In this document: positions 16,226-25,536 of the stretch, piece by piece
How the letters are laid out: the number at the start of each line of letters is the position of its first letter
How positions within the stretch are numbered: position 1 is the stretch's first letter
NCBI GenBank assembly: GCA_947038405.1
Contig: CAMQVY010000010.1
Span: forward strand, 1-64,000
Length of the DNA: 64,000 bases
Direction: 5' to 3'
From: an uncultured Rikenellaceae bacterium
GTDB taxonomy: Bacteria > Bacteroidota > Bacteroidia > Bacteroidales > Rikenellaceae
Program-made: the position numbers and the translations under genes
Notes under the pieces: generated by a model
What the model was told of the DNA's origin: nothing
Databases searched by the model: none
Seen by the model: the letters and a program-made list of their open reading frames with translations, nothing else

Positions 16226-19039
16226 TTACGCTTTATTTCGTTTTGCAAGGAATTGACCTGTGAAACTATCTTCACATTTAGCCAAATCTTGTGGTGTTCC
16301 CTCAAACATGATATTTCCACCTTTATCTCCACCTTCAGGTCCAATGTCAATTACCCAGTCTGCACAAGCTATAACATCCATATTGTGCTCGACAACCACA
16401 ATCGTATGTCCCTTACTTAACAGTGCATTAAAGGATTTTAAAAGTTTCGTTATATCGTGGAAATGTAAGCCTGTGGTCGGTTCATCAAATATAAACATCG
16501 TATCTCCATTACTTCGATCTTTTAGTGAAAAAGAGGCTAGCTTTACACGCTGACTCTCTCCTCCTGATAGGGTCGATGATGATTGTCCTAGTTTTATGTA
16601 CCCTAATCCAACATCTTGAAGTGATTTCAATTTATCTACAATTTTACCACATACAGATTCTGTTCCACTTTCAAAGAATTTTATAGCCTCATCTACACTC
16701 ATTTCAAGAATGTCATAGATAGATTTATCTTTATATTTAACTTCAAGGATTTCATCTTTAAAACGCCTACCATTGCACGATTCACACTTCAACTCAACGT
16801 CTGCCATGAACTGCATTCCTATCTTTATTATCCCATCACCCTGACACTCATTACACCTTCCCCCATCTATATTAAATGAGAAGTTCGAGGGTGTTATATT
16901 ATTGTGCTTGGCATATGGTTGCTCTGAATAGAGTTTGCGTATGTCATCGTATGCTTTTATATACGTCACAGGATTGGACCTTGATGATTTTCCAATAGGG
17001 TTCTGATCAACCATCTCAATCGATTTTAGTGAGTTTACATCACCCTCCAAACGGTCGAAACTTCCAGGCTTAACACCTGTTTCATAGAGTATTCTCCTTA
17101 TTGCAGAGTATAATATACCCTTGACAAGTGATGATTTTCCACTGCCACTTACCCCCGTAACACACGTCATTACCCCCAGTGGAAATGTGACATCTATTCC
17201 CTTTAGGTTATTTTCTCTAGCTCCTATAACAGATATATTTCCTCTAGATTTTCTTGCAACTTTCTCTTTACATACAACTTTACGTCCACATAAGTAATCT
17301 GCTGTGAGACTCTTGCCACTCTTGAGCAGACTCTTAATAGTGCCATTAAAGACAACCTCTCCACCATTGTATCCAGCTTTTGGTCCTATGTCAATTATTT
17401 GATCTGCTGCTCGTATAATCTCCTCTTCGTGCTCTACAACTATAACGGTATTTCCTATATCTCGTAGATGCTTTAAAACTTTTATTAGTCTATTCGTATC
17501 TTTAGGATGTAGTCCTATACTTGGTTCATCAAGTATGTAGAGTGAACCAACAAGATTACTTCCTAAAGAGGTTGATAGATTGATCCTTTGACTCTCTCCT
17601 CCAGATAGTGTTGAACTAAGTCTATCTAAAGTTAAATATCCTAATCCTACATCTATAAGGTATTGTAGGCGATTCGTTATCTCAATTAATATTCTTTCTG
17701 CGGTCTTTGAATCATAGCTATCTAACTTGATATCCTTGAAAAATATCAATAGCTCTTCAACTGGCATTTTAACTATGTCTCCAACACCTAGACCATTTAC
17801 TTTTACATATGTAGCCTCTTTTTTTAATCTTGACCCTCCACACTCAGGACATATCGTCTTCCCTGTGTATCGAGAGAGCATAACTCTATATTGTATCTTA
17901 TATCGTTCACTCTCTAAGAACTGGAAAAAATCATTTAGTCCTTTGAAGTACTCGTTACCTCTCCAAATGAGCTGTCTTTGATCCGCAGTTAAATCGTAAT
18001 AGGGTCTATGTATCGGAAATTGAAACTTTGAAGAGTTCATAATAAGCTCTTCTTTCCATAATTTCATTGTCTCGCCTCTCCAACATGCAATCGCATTGTC
18101 GTATATAGATTTAGTCTTATCTGGAACGACTAACTCCTCATCAATGCCTGTCGTTTTACCATAACCTTCGCACATTGGACAAGCTCCCAGCGGATTGTTG
18201 AAACTGAAAAGATGTTCATTGGGCTCTTGGAACTCGATACCATCAACTTCTAATTTAGATGAAAATTCATGTATCTGTGAAACTCCATCGCTATCACTCC
18301 ATATAATAGAGCATACGTCGTCTCCAATCTTCAGAGCCTTTGATACAGAGTCCGAAATACGTGTAATTTGCTCCTCTTCATCAGATGACTTTGTTCTATC
18401 AACAACAACATAAATACCATTTCCATCTGGCTCAATAGTGGTAATTAAGGGCAAATAGTCCTCAATCAAATAGGTCGACCCATTAACATACACTCTTTGA
18501 AGTCCCTCTTTTATGAGTATCGTTAACTTTTCAATCACACCTTGGTTTAACTCAAGAACCAGCGGTGCCGCAATCATTATGCGAGTCCCTGTTGTTAGAC
18601 CTACGGTGAAATCAACTACGTCACTTGCATAGTATACCTTGACCTCCTGACCAGATATTGGAGAGTAAGTCTTGCCTATTCGTGCAAATAATAATTTGAT
18701 GTAGTCATAAATTTCTGTTGATGTGCCAACCGTAGAGCGTGGATTACGAGTATTTACTCGTTGTTCTATCGCAATTGCGGGAGCTATGCCCGTAATTGAC
18801 TCTACATCAGGTTTGTCAACACGCCCAAGAAATTGTCTAGCATATGCAGATAAACTCTCAACATACCTTCTCTGTCCCTCGGCAAATATAGTGTCAAATG
18901 CCAAAGTAGACTTCCCTGAACCTGATAAGCCAGTGATTACAACTAGTTGATTGTGAGGGATGGTGACATCAATATTTTTAAGATTGTGTACCTTGGCTCC
19001 CTTTATATGTATTGAGTTCTCTCCGTTATCTATTTTCAT
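16226..19039 (-). CDS. uvrA: Excinuclease ABC subunit A
   Basis: From the ATG at 19039 the protein has 937 residues and contains two ABC ATPase modules: Walker A GLSGSGKST (K43) and GVSGSGKSS (about 637), with signatures LSGGESQRI and LSGGESQRV. It recognises DNA lesions in nucleotide excision repair and loads UvrB. The zinc modules CPECGG and CNECQGDG with CESCNGRRF are present. In the first zinc module the upstream CxxC pair is missing (the stretch before LFSFNNPLGACPMC has no cysteines). A longer reading to 19126 exists but begins inside a hairpin and adds an unconserved 29-residue leader, so I prefer 19039. Confidence 0.95.
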   Translation of the reverse strand: MKIDNGENSIHIKGAKVHNLKNIDVTIPHNQLVVITGLSGSGKSTLAFDTIFAEGQRRYVESLSAYARQFLGRVDKPDVESITGIAPAIAIEQRVNTRNPRSTVGTSTEIYDYIKLLFARIGKTYSPISGQEVKVYYASDVVDFTVGLTTGTRIMIAAPLVLELNQGVIEKLTILIKEGLQRVYVNGSTYLIEDYLPLITTIEPDGNGIYVVVDRTKSSDEEEQITRISDSVSKALKIGDDVCSIIWSDSDGVSQIHEFSSKLEVDGIEFQEPNEHLFSFNNPLGACPMCEGYGKTTGIDEELVVPDKTKSIYDNAIACWRGETMKLWKEELIMNSSKFQFPIHRPYYDLTADQRQLIWRGNEYFKGLNDFFQFLESERYKIQYRVMLSRYTGKTICPECGGSRLKKEATYVKVNGLGVGDIVKMPVEELLIFFKDIKLDSYDSKTAERILIEITNRLQYLIDVGLGYLTLDRLSSTLSGGESQRINLSTSLGSNLVGSLYILDEPSIGLHPKDTNRLIKVLKHLRDIGNTVIVVEHEEEIIRAADQIIDIGPKAGYNGGEVVFNGTIKSLLKSGKSLTADYLCGRKVVCKEKVARKSRGNISVIGARENNLKGIDVTFPLGVMTCVTGVSGSGKSSLVKGILYSAIRRILYETGVKPGSFDRLEGDVNSLKSIEMVDQNPIGKSSRSNPVTYIKAYDDIRKLYSEQPYAKHNNITPSNFSFNIDGGRCNECQGDGIIKIGMQFMADVELKCESCNGRRFKDEILEVKYKDKSIYDILEMSVDEAIKFFESGTESVCGKIVDKLKSLQDVGLGYIKLGQSSSTLSGGESQRVKLASFSLKDRSNGDTMFIFDEPTTGLHFHDITKLLKSFNALLSKGHTIVVVEHNMDVIACADWVIDIGPEGGDKGGNIMFEGTPQDLAKCEDSFTGQFLAKRNKA

Positions 19040-19120
19040 GCGTGGTTGTGCTGTATAGTTTGATGAAACTGTATCCCAACGGTACAACTTTTTAAAATTA
19101 CATTTGTAGCCTGCAAATAC

Positions 19121-19149
19121 GCACAACTGCCCAAATAGGGCAGTTGCGT
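19121..19149. terminator. Hairpin between pyrI and uvrA
   Basis: CAACTGCCC (19124-19132) and GGGCAGTTG (19138-19146) form a perfect 9-bp stem with a five-base loop. The stem contains the AACTGCCC motif of the dispersed repeat family. It lies downstream of pyrI and upstream of uvrA, so it may end the dapB-pyrI transcript or be a repeat remnant. No strong T-run follows on the minus strand. Confidence 0.55.
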
Positions 19150-19169
19150 TAATATTTTATATATGTATA

Positions 19170-19631
19170 TTACTTAATTAAAACCATCTCACTTTGATAT
19201 GTATTTTTCTCGCAATATTTACACTTAAACGTAACATCGGTTCCCTTAATTATCTTGAAAGATGTCTTTATTGGTTCGTTATTTGTAATACATTTCGGAT
19301 TTCCACACTTCACAAAACCCTCAATACTATCTGGAATAACAACCTTGCGCTTCTCTACAACATCAAAGTCTTTAATCGTATTAACAATACTCATAGGTGC
19401 GATAATCGCAATACGATTAACCTCATCTTGTTCACAATAACGATCATTTATCTTAATAATTGCCTTTCTACCCATCACCTTACTCTCAAGGTTTGTGCCA
19501 AATGTAACCTTATTAGTTTCGCTCTCTAAGCGTAGAATTCTTACAATCTTAAATAGAGCGTCAGCTGGAATATGATCTATTACTGTGCCATTCTCAATGG
19601 CAGTAACTTGTACTTTCTTATCTTTTAACAT
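19170..19631 (-). CDS. pyrI: Aspartate carbamoyltransferase regulatory subunit
   Basis: A 153-residue protein of the normal PyrI length. The N-terminal allosteric domain (about 1-95) is followed by a zinc domain with four cysteines in two pairs (CGNPKC and CKYC). PyrI pairs with PyrB and confers inhibition by CTP and activation by ATP on the first committed step of pyrimidine synthesis. It starts 12 bp after pyrB, as in most genomes with the heteromeric enzyme, and appears to be the last gene of the dapB-lepB-yigZ-pyrB-pyrI run. Confidence 0.95.
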   Translation of the reverse strand: MLKDKKVQVTAIENGTVIDHIPADALFKIVRILRLESETNKVTFGTNLESKVMGRKAIIKINDRYCEQDEVNRIAIIAPMSIVNTIKDFDVVEKRKVVIPDSIEGFVKCGNPKCITNNEPIKTSFKIIKGTDVTFKCKYCEKNTYQSEMVLIK

Positions 19632-19643
19632 AATGCTTATCTA

Positions 19644-20555
19644 TTATTTTTTCACTCCTAATAGGTAACTAATAATCGCCATACGTGTATATACACCATT
19701 CTCGGTCTGTTCAAAATAGTAGGCCTTTGGATTTGAATCGACATCTGGATCTATCTCATTTACCCTTGGTAGTGGGTGTAGTATCCTCATGTTCTCTTTT
19801 GTATTTGCAAGCATAGAGTTACGAAGGACATAAGCGTTCTTTACTCGCTCATACTCCATATGATCTGTAAAACGCTCTCTCTGAACTCGTGTCATATAGA
19901 CAATGTCAGCACTGTTTATCTCTTCGCCAATATCTCTTTTTTCTGTGAATTTAAGCCCTTTCTCTGTAAGCCCATTTTTATACTCCATAGGCATTGCAAG
20001 CTCCTCTGGTGATACAAAGATGAACTCTGCATTGAAATGTGATAGAGCCTCTAGTAGTGAGTGAACTGTACGTCCATATTTTAAATCACCAATCATCATA
20101 ATCTTGATCCCATCAAGAGTACCCTGAGTCTTCTTTATTGAGTATAAATCCAATAACGTTTGAGAGGGGTGTTGATTAGCTCCATCTCCTGCATTGATAA
20201 TTGGTACTTTTGATATTTCAGAAGCATATCTTGGTGCACCCTCTAAACTGTGGCGCATGACAATCATATCACAGTAATTTGAGATAGTTAAAATTGTGTC
20301 ATTAAACGTCTCTCCCTTTGATACACTGGTATTACTCGTGTCTGAAAATCCAATTACTCGTGCTCCGAGTCTATTCATTGCACTCTCGAAACTTAATCTA
20401 GTACGAGTGGATGGCTCGAAAAATAGTGATGCAATTACCTTGCCTTCTAGTAACTTTTGGTGCGGATTCGATTCAAAATCAGCCGCTAATTCAGTAATAC
20501 GAACAATCTCTTCTTTAGTAAAATCCGTAATTGAAATTAAATTTTTTTTCTCCAT
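19644..20555 (-). CDS. pyrB: Aspartate carbamoyltransferase catalytic subunit
   Basis: A 303-residue cytoplasmic enzyme that joins carbamoyl phosphate and aspartate to form carbamoyl aspartate. The carbamoyl-phosphate motif [13 protein letters not shown] is intact near residues 45-57, and [23 protein letters not shown] and [10 protein letters not shown] give the remaining active-site signatures. It is translated just upstream of pyrI and 8 bp downstream of the YigZ-family gene, within a mixed-function minus-strand operon. Confidence 0.97.
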   Translation of the reverse strand: MEKKNLISITDFTKEEIVRITELAADFESNPHQKLLEGKVIASLFFEPSTRTRLSFESAMNRLGARVIGFSDTSNTSVSKGETFNDTILTISNYCDMIVMRHSLEGAPRYASEISKVPIINAGDGANQHPSQTLLDLYSIKKTQGTLDGIKIMMIGDLKYGRTVHSLLEALSHFNAEFIFVSPEELAMPMEYKNGLTEKGLKFTEKRDIGEEINSADIVYMTRVQRERFTDHMEYERVKNAYVLRNSMLANTKENMRILHPLPRVNEIDPDVDSNPKAYYFEQTENGVYTRMAIISYLLGVKK

Positions 20556-20563
20556 ACTCCTCT

Positions 20564-21172
20564 TTAATATCCTAAAAAATTAACACTTATACCCTCTATG
20601 TTATCTAATTTGCCTCTTAATATATCTTCTTTACTCTCTCTAATTGAGAGTGTCATCTTGCATAAGTTGTCAAACTCCTGTTTTAAAACATTGGGTTGCA
20701 AATCCTTTATGCACTTCATAACATCATTCATTACAAAATATGAAAACTCAATCGCAAAATGAGCATCAACTGTGCGCTCCTCAATATCACTTACGGCAAT
20801 TACTGCTGCTGCGGACTCTTTATACGCAACGATTAGTCCACCAACGCCTAACTTAGTACCTCCGAAATATCGTATGACAACTATTAGCGTATTTGTTATC
20901 TCATTCGATAGCAGTTGTCCGAGTATCGGTTTTCCAGCAGTACTCGACGGCTCACCATCATCATTTGCTCTTGACTGCTCCCCCCTTGCACCAACTCTCC
21001 AAGCGTAGCAATGGTGCGTGGCATCATAGTATTTTTTGCGTAATGCCTCAAGGTAATCTGAAATCTCTTCTAGACTCTCAACATGGTATGAATAGCACAG
21101 GAATTTACTACCCTTCTCCTTGTAGAGCGCATATGCAGGTGTTTTGACTGTTTTATAACTATCTTCTGCCAC
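20564..21172 (-). CDS. YigZ/IMPACT family protein
   Basis: A 202-residue soluble protein with the IMPACT N-terminal domain: [24 protein letters not shown] and [19 protein letters not shown] are all present. A short RNA-binding-like C-terminal domain follows. The bacterial members lack a firmly known role; the eukaryotic relative acts on Gcn2 signalling. It begins with GTG at 21172, since no better ATG lies in the N-terminal region. It sits 8 bp before pyrB and 21 bp after lepB in the same operon. Confidence 0.92.
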   Translation of the reverse strand: MAEDSYKTVKTPAYALYKEKGSKFLCYSYHVESLEEISDYLEALRKKYYDATHHCYAWRVGARGEQSRANDDGEPSSTAGKPILGQLLSNEITNTLIVVIRYFGGTKLGVGGLIVAYKESAAAVIAVSDIEERTVDAHFAIEFSYFVMNDVMKCIKDLQPNVLKQEFDNLCKMTLSIRESKEDILRGKLDNIEGISVNFLGY

Positions 21173-21193
21173 AATGATTCAGACTCTAAATAT

Positions 21194-22564
21194 TTAATTT
21201 ATACTAGTAAATAATCTGTTCCACCTTATGTTCGCGGGGAAACTCTTATCTTTATCTAACGATAACCAAACAAATGATGCCTTACCTACTATGTGATCTT
21301 CAGGGACAAATCCCCAAAAACGAGAGTCCGCAGAGTTGTGTCTGTTGTCTCCCATCATAAAGTAGTAGTCCATTTTGAATGTGTACTCTGTTGTTGGTTG
21401 GTCGTTTATATATATTACACCATCTTTAACATCGAGTTTATTATCTTCGTATATATCAATTACCCTTGTAAAGAGTGGTAGGTTCTCCAATGTAAGCTGG
21501 ACTGTTGCCCCCTTTTTTGGAATCCATAGTGGTCCAAAGTTATCCTCATTCCAATTGTATTTGTTAGAGTTCGGGAAGATGGATGTACTTGTACCTCTCT
21601 GCTCAGACCTCTCAACAGCTATAATATTAGAGAATGTTTTAAGTTTCTCTGCCATCTCGTTAGTTAGAGGTATTCTATATACGTTGTTGTTAGAGATTAT
21701 ATCATCGTTTGCAACTCCTAATTTTTCAAATGCAGACTTACTTATAGGTGTGCCATTTGTGAAGATGTTGTATTCAAATTGTACGCCAGCTCTCTCATCA
21801 AATGGAGAGCCATTTATCAATAGTTTTGAATCTATGATTTGAAGAGAGTCGCCAGGTAATCCAACTAAGCGTTTGATAAAGTTTTCTCGCTTATCGACAG
21901 GTCTGCTGATGACAGTAAATTGTTTGTTTAGCATCTCGTACCCTCTGTCGCCGTACTCTTCAACAAAAAATTTTGCAACATCATAGTATGTCGTAGATTG
22001 ATCCTCTAGTAATACTGTGTCGCCTGCGGGGAAGTTAAATACGATAGCGTCTCCACTCTCAATGTTTCCATAACCTTTAAGTCTATTGTATGGCCACTTT
22101 ATAACTTCACTAAATGATTTTTTAGTTTGAGAAAAAGGCATTGTGTGGTGTACAAATGGGAATGCTATTGGTGTATTTGGAATTTTAGGTCCGTATGCCA
22201 CCTTGCTAACGCACAAATAATCGCCAACTAGTAGGCTCTTCTCCATTGACGATGTCGGAATAACATAAAGCTCAAAAAATAGAGCTCTAATTAGTGTTGC
22301 GACAACGGTTGCAAATAAAATTGCTTCAACCCACTCTGTGCTTTTTCTATACGGTTTGTTTCTCTCTTTAATCTCCTTGTGTTTTCTCCAAAATAGGCGA
22401 TACATTATTTTAGATATGTAGATGTCATAGATCACCGCAAATCCAATTAATAACCACCAATTACCGACCCATATGAAAAAAAGTAGATACAGCAATGAGT
22501 AAGTTGTTAACTTTGCCCATTTATTGCTCCACACTTGAGATATGTTACTGAAAAATGTCTTCAT
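21194..22564 (-). CDS. lepB: Signal peptidase I
   Basis: A 456-residue membrane protease that cleaves signal peptides of exported proteins. Three hydrophobic segments fill the first 100 residues. The catalytic serine is S106 (PTSSMEKSL) and the general-base lysine is K231 (FIKRLVGLPGDS). The box MMGDNRHNSADSRFWG lies near the C-terminus. The protein is longer than E. coli LepB because of an inserted region between the Ser and Lys boxes and another before the last box, as is common in Bacteroidota. It starts 4 bp after dapB. Confidence 0.95.
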   Translation of the reverse strand: MKTFFSNISQVWSNKWAKLTTYSLLYLLFFIWVGNWWLLIGFAVIYDIYISKIMYRLFWRKHKEIKERNKPYRKSTEWVEAILFATVVATLIRALFFELYVIPTSSMEKSLLVGDYLCVSKVAYGPKIPNTPIAFPFVHHTMPFSQTKKSFSEVIKWPYNRLKGYGNIESGDAIVFNFPAGDTVLLEDQSTTYYDVAKFFVEEYGDRGYEMLNKQFTVISRPVDKRENFIKRLVGLPGDSLQIIDSKLLINGSPFDERAGVQFEYNIFTNGTPISKSAFEKLGVANDDIISNNNVYRIPLTNEMAEKLKTFSNIIAVERSEQRGTSTSIFPNSNKYNWNEDNFGPLWIPKKGATVQLTLENLPLFTRVIDIYEDNKLDVKDGVIYINDQPTTEYTFKMDYYFMMGDNRHNSADSRFWGFVPEDHIVGKASFVWLSLDKDKSFPANIRWNRLFTSIN

Positions 22565-22568
22565 TATA

Positions 22569-23291
22569 CTATAAGTTTAAAAGATCATCCATTGAAAAAC
22601 TACCTGCCTTACCTTTGATATACTCAGCTGCAAGAACTGCACCAAATGCAAATCCTTTACGACTTCTAGCGTTGTGTGTCACTGTAATTGAATCAGCGTC
22701 GCACTCATATGTTACTGTATGTATCCCAGGAACGATACTTCGTCTAACTGCTAAAACCTCTAATTCATTGGGTGTTGTTGTTGTTTCGCCAACCCAATTC
22801 TCTTTTCGATCTAAATTATTGATGATTCCCTCTGCAATAGTTATAGCTGTTCCACTTGGAGCGTCTTTTTTTTGCGTGTGGTGTACCTCTTCAACTGTTA
22901 CATCATATTGAGGGAAATTGTTCATTAGCTTTGCTAAGTTTTCGTTGAGCTTAAACATTAAGTTTACACCAATACTATAGTTTGATGCGTAGAAAAATGC
23001 GCCATTTTTACTCTTGCAAAGCTCTTCAACATCATTTAACTTATCTAACCATGCCGTAGTGCCACAAACAACTGGAACTCCTCCCTCAATACACTTTACG
23101 ACATTGTCATAAGCTGCATTTGGTGCTGAGAATTCGATCGCTACATCAATATTTTTATCTTTTAAGTTCGTTGTATTTAGATCTGAAGCATTATCCATGT
23201 CGATAATGAGTGCTACTGTATGACCTCTCTCTATTAGGATTGCCTCGATTTCCTTACCCATTTTGCCGTATCCGACTAATGCTACATTCAT
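22569..23291 (-). CDS. dapB: 4-hydroxy-tetrahydrodipicolinate reductase
   Basis: A 240-residue NAD(P)H-dependent enzyme of the lysine/diaminopimelate pathway. The Rossmann motif is VALVGYGKMGKEIE, the active-site region EEVHHTQKKDAPSGTA is intact, and PVVCGTTAW marks the nucleotide-binding loop. The length is normal. It is the first gene of a five-gene minus-strand run. Upstream, a minus-strand TACCTTTG at 23348-23341 could be its -7 box, but no good -33 box is placed at the usual distance. Confidence 0.95.
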   Translation of the reverse strand: MNVALVGYGKMGKEIEAILIERGHTVALIIDMDNASDLNTTNLKDKNIDVAIEFSAPNAAYDNVVKCIEGGVPVVCGTTAWLDKLNDVEELCKSKNGAFFYASNYSIGVNLMFKLNENLAKLMNNFPQYDVTVEEVHHTQKKDAPSGTAITIAEGIINNLDRKENWVGETTTTPNELEVLAVRRSIVPGIHTVTYECDADSITVTHNARSRKGFAFGAVLAAEYIKGKAGSFSMDDLLNL

Positions 23292-23549
23292 ATATTTAGA
23301 ATTTTATTATTATTTTCCTATTTTTTTATATATTTAACTACAAAGGTAATATTTTGTGTTGTATTTTTACATAAACAATCGAAGAAATAAATGTTTTAAA
23401 GAAATTTATTCTAAGCTCCATCGCAGAGGATAGATAAATTTTAATTAAATGTAAATAAAAACTTTTTTTAATATTTTTTAATATTATCTTTGTCCATTGC
23501 AAGGCTTAAAGCAAGCTGTATTTATTAGATATACTTACTTAATATATTT

Positions 23550-24299
23550 ATGCGTTATTTTTTAGAGCTATCATATAAGGGTACTGCATACAATGGCTGG
23601 CAAAGACAGAACAATGCCCCATCACTGCAAGAGACAATAGAGTTGTCGTTATCGAAGTTATTACGTCAAGAAATCTCCATTATTGGGGCAGGAAGAACTG
23701 ATAGCGGCGTTCACGCATCTTTTTATGTCGCTCACTTTGATGCAGAGAAAGTAATTAGTGATAACGTTGCATTCGTATATCACTTAAATGCAATTCTCCC
23801 TCATGATATAGCAATATCTGAAATTTATTGTGTCTCTGATGAGGCTCATGCTAGATTTGATGCTCTGAGTCGTGAATATAAATACTATATTCTCCCTCAT
23901 AAAGACCCTTTTACTAGAGATTTAATATGGCAATATTATAGAGATTTAGATGTGGATGAGATGAACATTGCTGCACAGTCTCTTTTGAAACATATAGATT
24001 TCACAACCTTTAGTAAACTCCACTCTAATAACAAAACAAATATTTGTCATGTCACTCACGCTGAGTGGGTTGTAGACTCGTCTAATAAATTAACTTTTAC
24101 TATTCGATCTGATCGATTTCTTCGTAACATGATTAGAGCTATTGTTGGCACAATGGTTGATGTGGGTAGAGGAAAAATATCTGCTATGAAATTTGAAGAG
24201 ATTTTAATAGCAAAAGATCTTTCTAAAGCGAGTGGATCTGCTCCTGCTAAAGGACTATACTTGTCAAATATTACATATCCTAAAACTATAAAACTATAA
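23550..24299 (+). CDS. truA: tRNA pseudouridine(38-40) synthase
   Basis: A 249-residue enzyme that isomerises uridines 38-40 in the tRNA anticodon arm. The TruA signature YKGTAYNGWQRQ opens the protein and the catalytic aspartate is in GRTDSGVHA (about residue 52). FLRNMIRAIVGTMVDVGRGK closes the fold. A TATCTTTG at 23485-23492 may be its -7 box. galK starts only 11 bp after its stop, so the two are probably cotranscribed. Confidence 0.96.
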   Translation: MRYFLELSYKGTAYNGWQRQNNAPSLQETIELSLSKLLRQEISIIGAGRTDSGVHASFYVAHFDAEKVISDNVAFVYHLNAILPHDIAISEIYCVSDEAHARFDALSREYKYYILPHKDPFTRDLIWQYYRDLDVDEMNIAAQSLLKHIDFTTFSKLHSNNKTNICHVTHAEWVVDSSNKLTFTIRSDRFLRNMIRAIVGTMVDVGRGKISAMKFEEILIAKDLSKASGSAPAKGLYLSNITYPKTIKL

Positions 24300-24310
24300 A
24301 ATAAATCGTT

Positions 24311-25456
24311 ATGATCACTAAAATTCAAGAAGAGTTCAAAAAAAGATATGGAGATGGTGCTTTAGTGTACGCATCACCAGGAAGAGTAAATCTAATTGGA
24401 GAACACACAGACTATAATTTAGGTTTTGTGTTACCTGGAGCGATTGATAAATCTATATATTTAGCATTGAAACCTAATGATGGTAAGATCAGTAGATTGT
24501 ACTCTGTTGACTATGACGCAACTGTAAATGTTGATTTGAATGGTGAACAACCTAAGGAGCAATGGGCATCATACATATATGGTGTTGTGCAAGAGATGAA
24601 AAAAAGAGGAGCTAATGTTCCTGCTTTTGATTGCGTGTTTGGTGGTGATGTTCCTTTAGGTGCTGGATTGTCTTCTTCGGCAGCGTTGGAGTGCGTTACT
24701 GGATTCGCAATTAATGAACTATATAATTTAGGATTTGATCGTAAAGATCTTGCTGTTATCGGTCAGATGACAGAGCATAATTATATCGGCGTTAAATGTG
24801 GTATAATGGACCAATTTGCATCTCTATTCGGAGAGAAAGGTAAGGTTATTAGACTTGATTGTAGATCTATGGAGTATGTGTTAGAGCCTTTTAATCCAGT
24901 TGGTTACAAAGTTGTTTTAATCGACTCTATGGTGAAACATACTCTTGCATCTTCGGAGTATAATGTAAGAAGAGCGCAGTGTGAAGTTGGTGTGTCAATT
25001 GTTGCAAAACATGCTGAAGGGATAGAGTCTTTGAGAGATGTTACTATGGATATGCTTAATACATATCAATCTGAGATGGATGAGATGGTTTATCGTCGTT
25101 GTCGTTACGTTATCGAGGAGAATCAACGATTGATTGATGGATGTAAGGCGTTGTCTGATGGAGATTATAACCTATTTGGAACAAAAATGTTCGGATCACA
25201 TGATGGCTTGAGTAAAGACTATGAGGTGAGTTGCAAGGAGTTAGATTTTATTGCTAATATAGGTCGTAATACAGATGGAGTTTTAGGTGCACGTATGATG
25301 GGTGGTGGCTTTGGTGGCTGCGTTATCAATGTTGTTAAGGATGCTGCATATGACGCTTACGTAGATGATATCAAAAATAAATTTAACGCTGAATTTAATA
25401 TGGCTCCAAGGGTAATTGATGTCGTTATTGGAGATGGTGCTCGTAGATTAAATTAA
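24311..25456 (+). CDS. galK: Galactokinase
   Basis: A 381-residue GHMP kinase that phosphorylates galactose for the Leloir pathway. The galactokinase signature GRVNLIGEHTDYNLG lies at about residues 23-37, the ATP motif GDVPLGAGLSSSAALE at about 116-131, and the third GHMP motif MMGGGFGGCVIN near the C-terminus. No galT, galE or galactose transporter lies next to it; the partners are truA (upstream) and trpB (downstream, after a repeat). Confidence 0.95.
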   Translation: MITKIQEEFKKRYGDGALVYASPGRVNLIGEHTDYNLGFVLPGAIDKSIYLALKPNDGKISRLYSVDYDATVNVDLNGEQPKEQWASYIYGVVQEMKKRGANVPAFDCVFGGDVPLGAGLSSSAALECVTGFAINELYNLGFDRKDLAVIGQMTEHNYIGVKCGIMDQFASLFGEKGKVIRLDCRSMEYVLEPFNPVGYKVVLIDSMVKHTLASSEYNVRRAQCEVGVSIVAKHAEGIESLRDVTMDMLNTYQSEMDEMVYRRCRYVIEENQRLIDGCKALSDGDYNLFGTKMFGSHDGLSKDYEVSCKELDFIANIGRNTDGVLGARMMGGGFGGCVINVVKDAAYDAYVDDIKNKFNAEFNMAPRVIDVVIGDGARRLN

Positions 25457-25469
25457 TATAAATGCCTCT

Positions 25470-25510
25470 GTGGGGTGGTGCTGCTTGAATTGCAGCGGAT
25501 AGTTATATTG
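25470..25510 (+). repeat. Dispersed repeat, diverged copy
   Basis: ATGCCTCTGTGGGGTGGT followed by GCTGCTTGAATTGCAGC aligns with the dispersed repeat. The second stem is kept as GCTGC/GCAGC despite base changes in the loop. It lies 14 bp after galK and upstream of trpB. Confidence 0.6.
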
Positions 25511-25536
25511 TTAAAAATAAATAAGTAAGAGATAAA

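Noticed and set aside
19040-19126. Extended N-terminus of UvrA
   Set aside because: The upstream start lies in a hairpin with a repeat core, and the 29 added residues do not look like UvrA; the ATG at 19039 precedes the conserved beginning.
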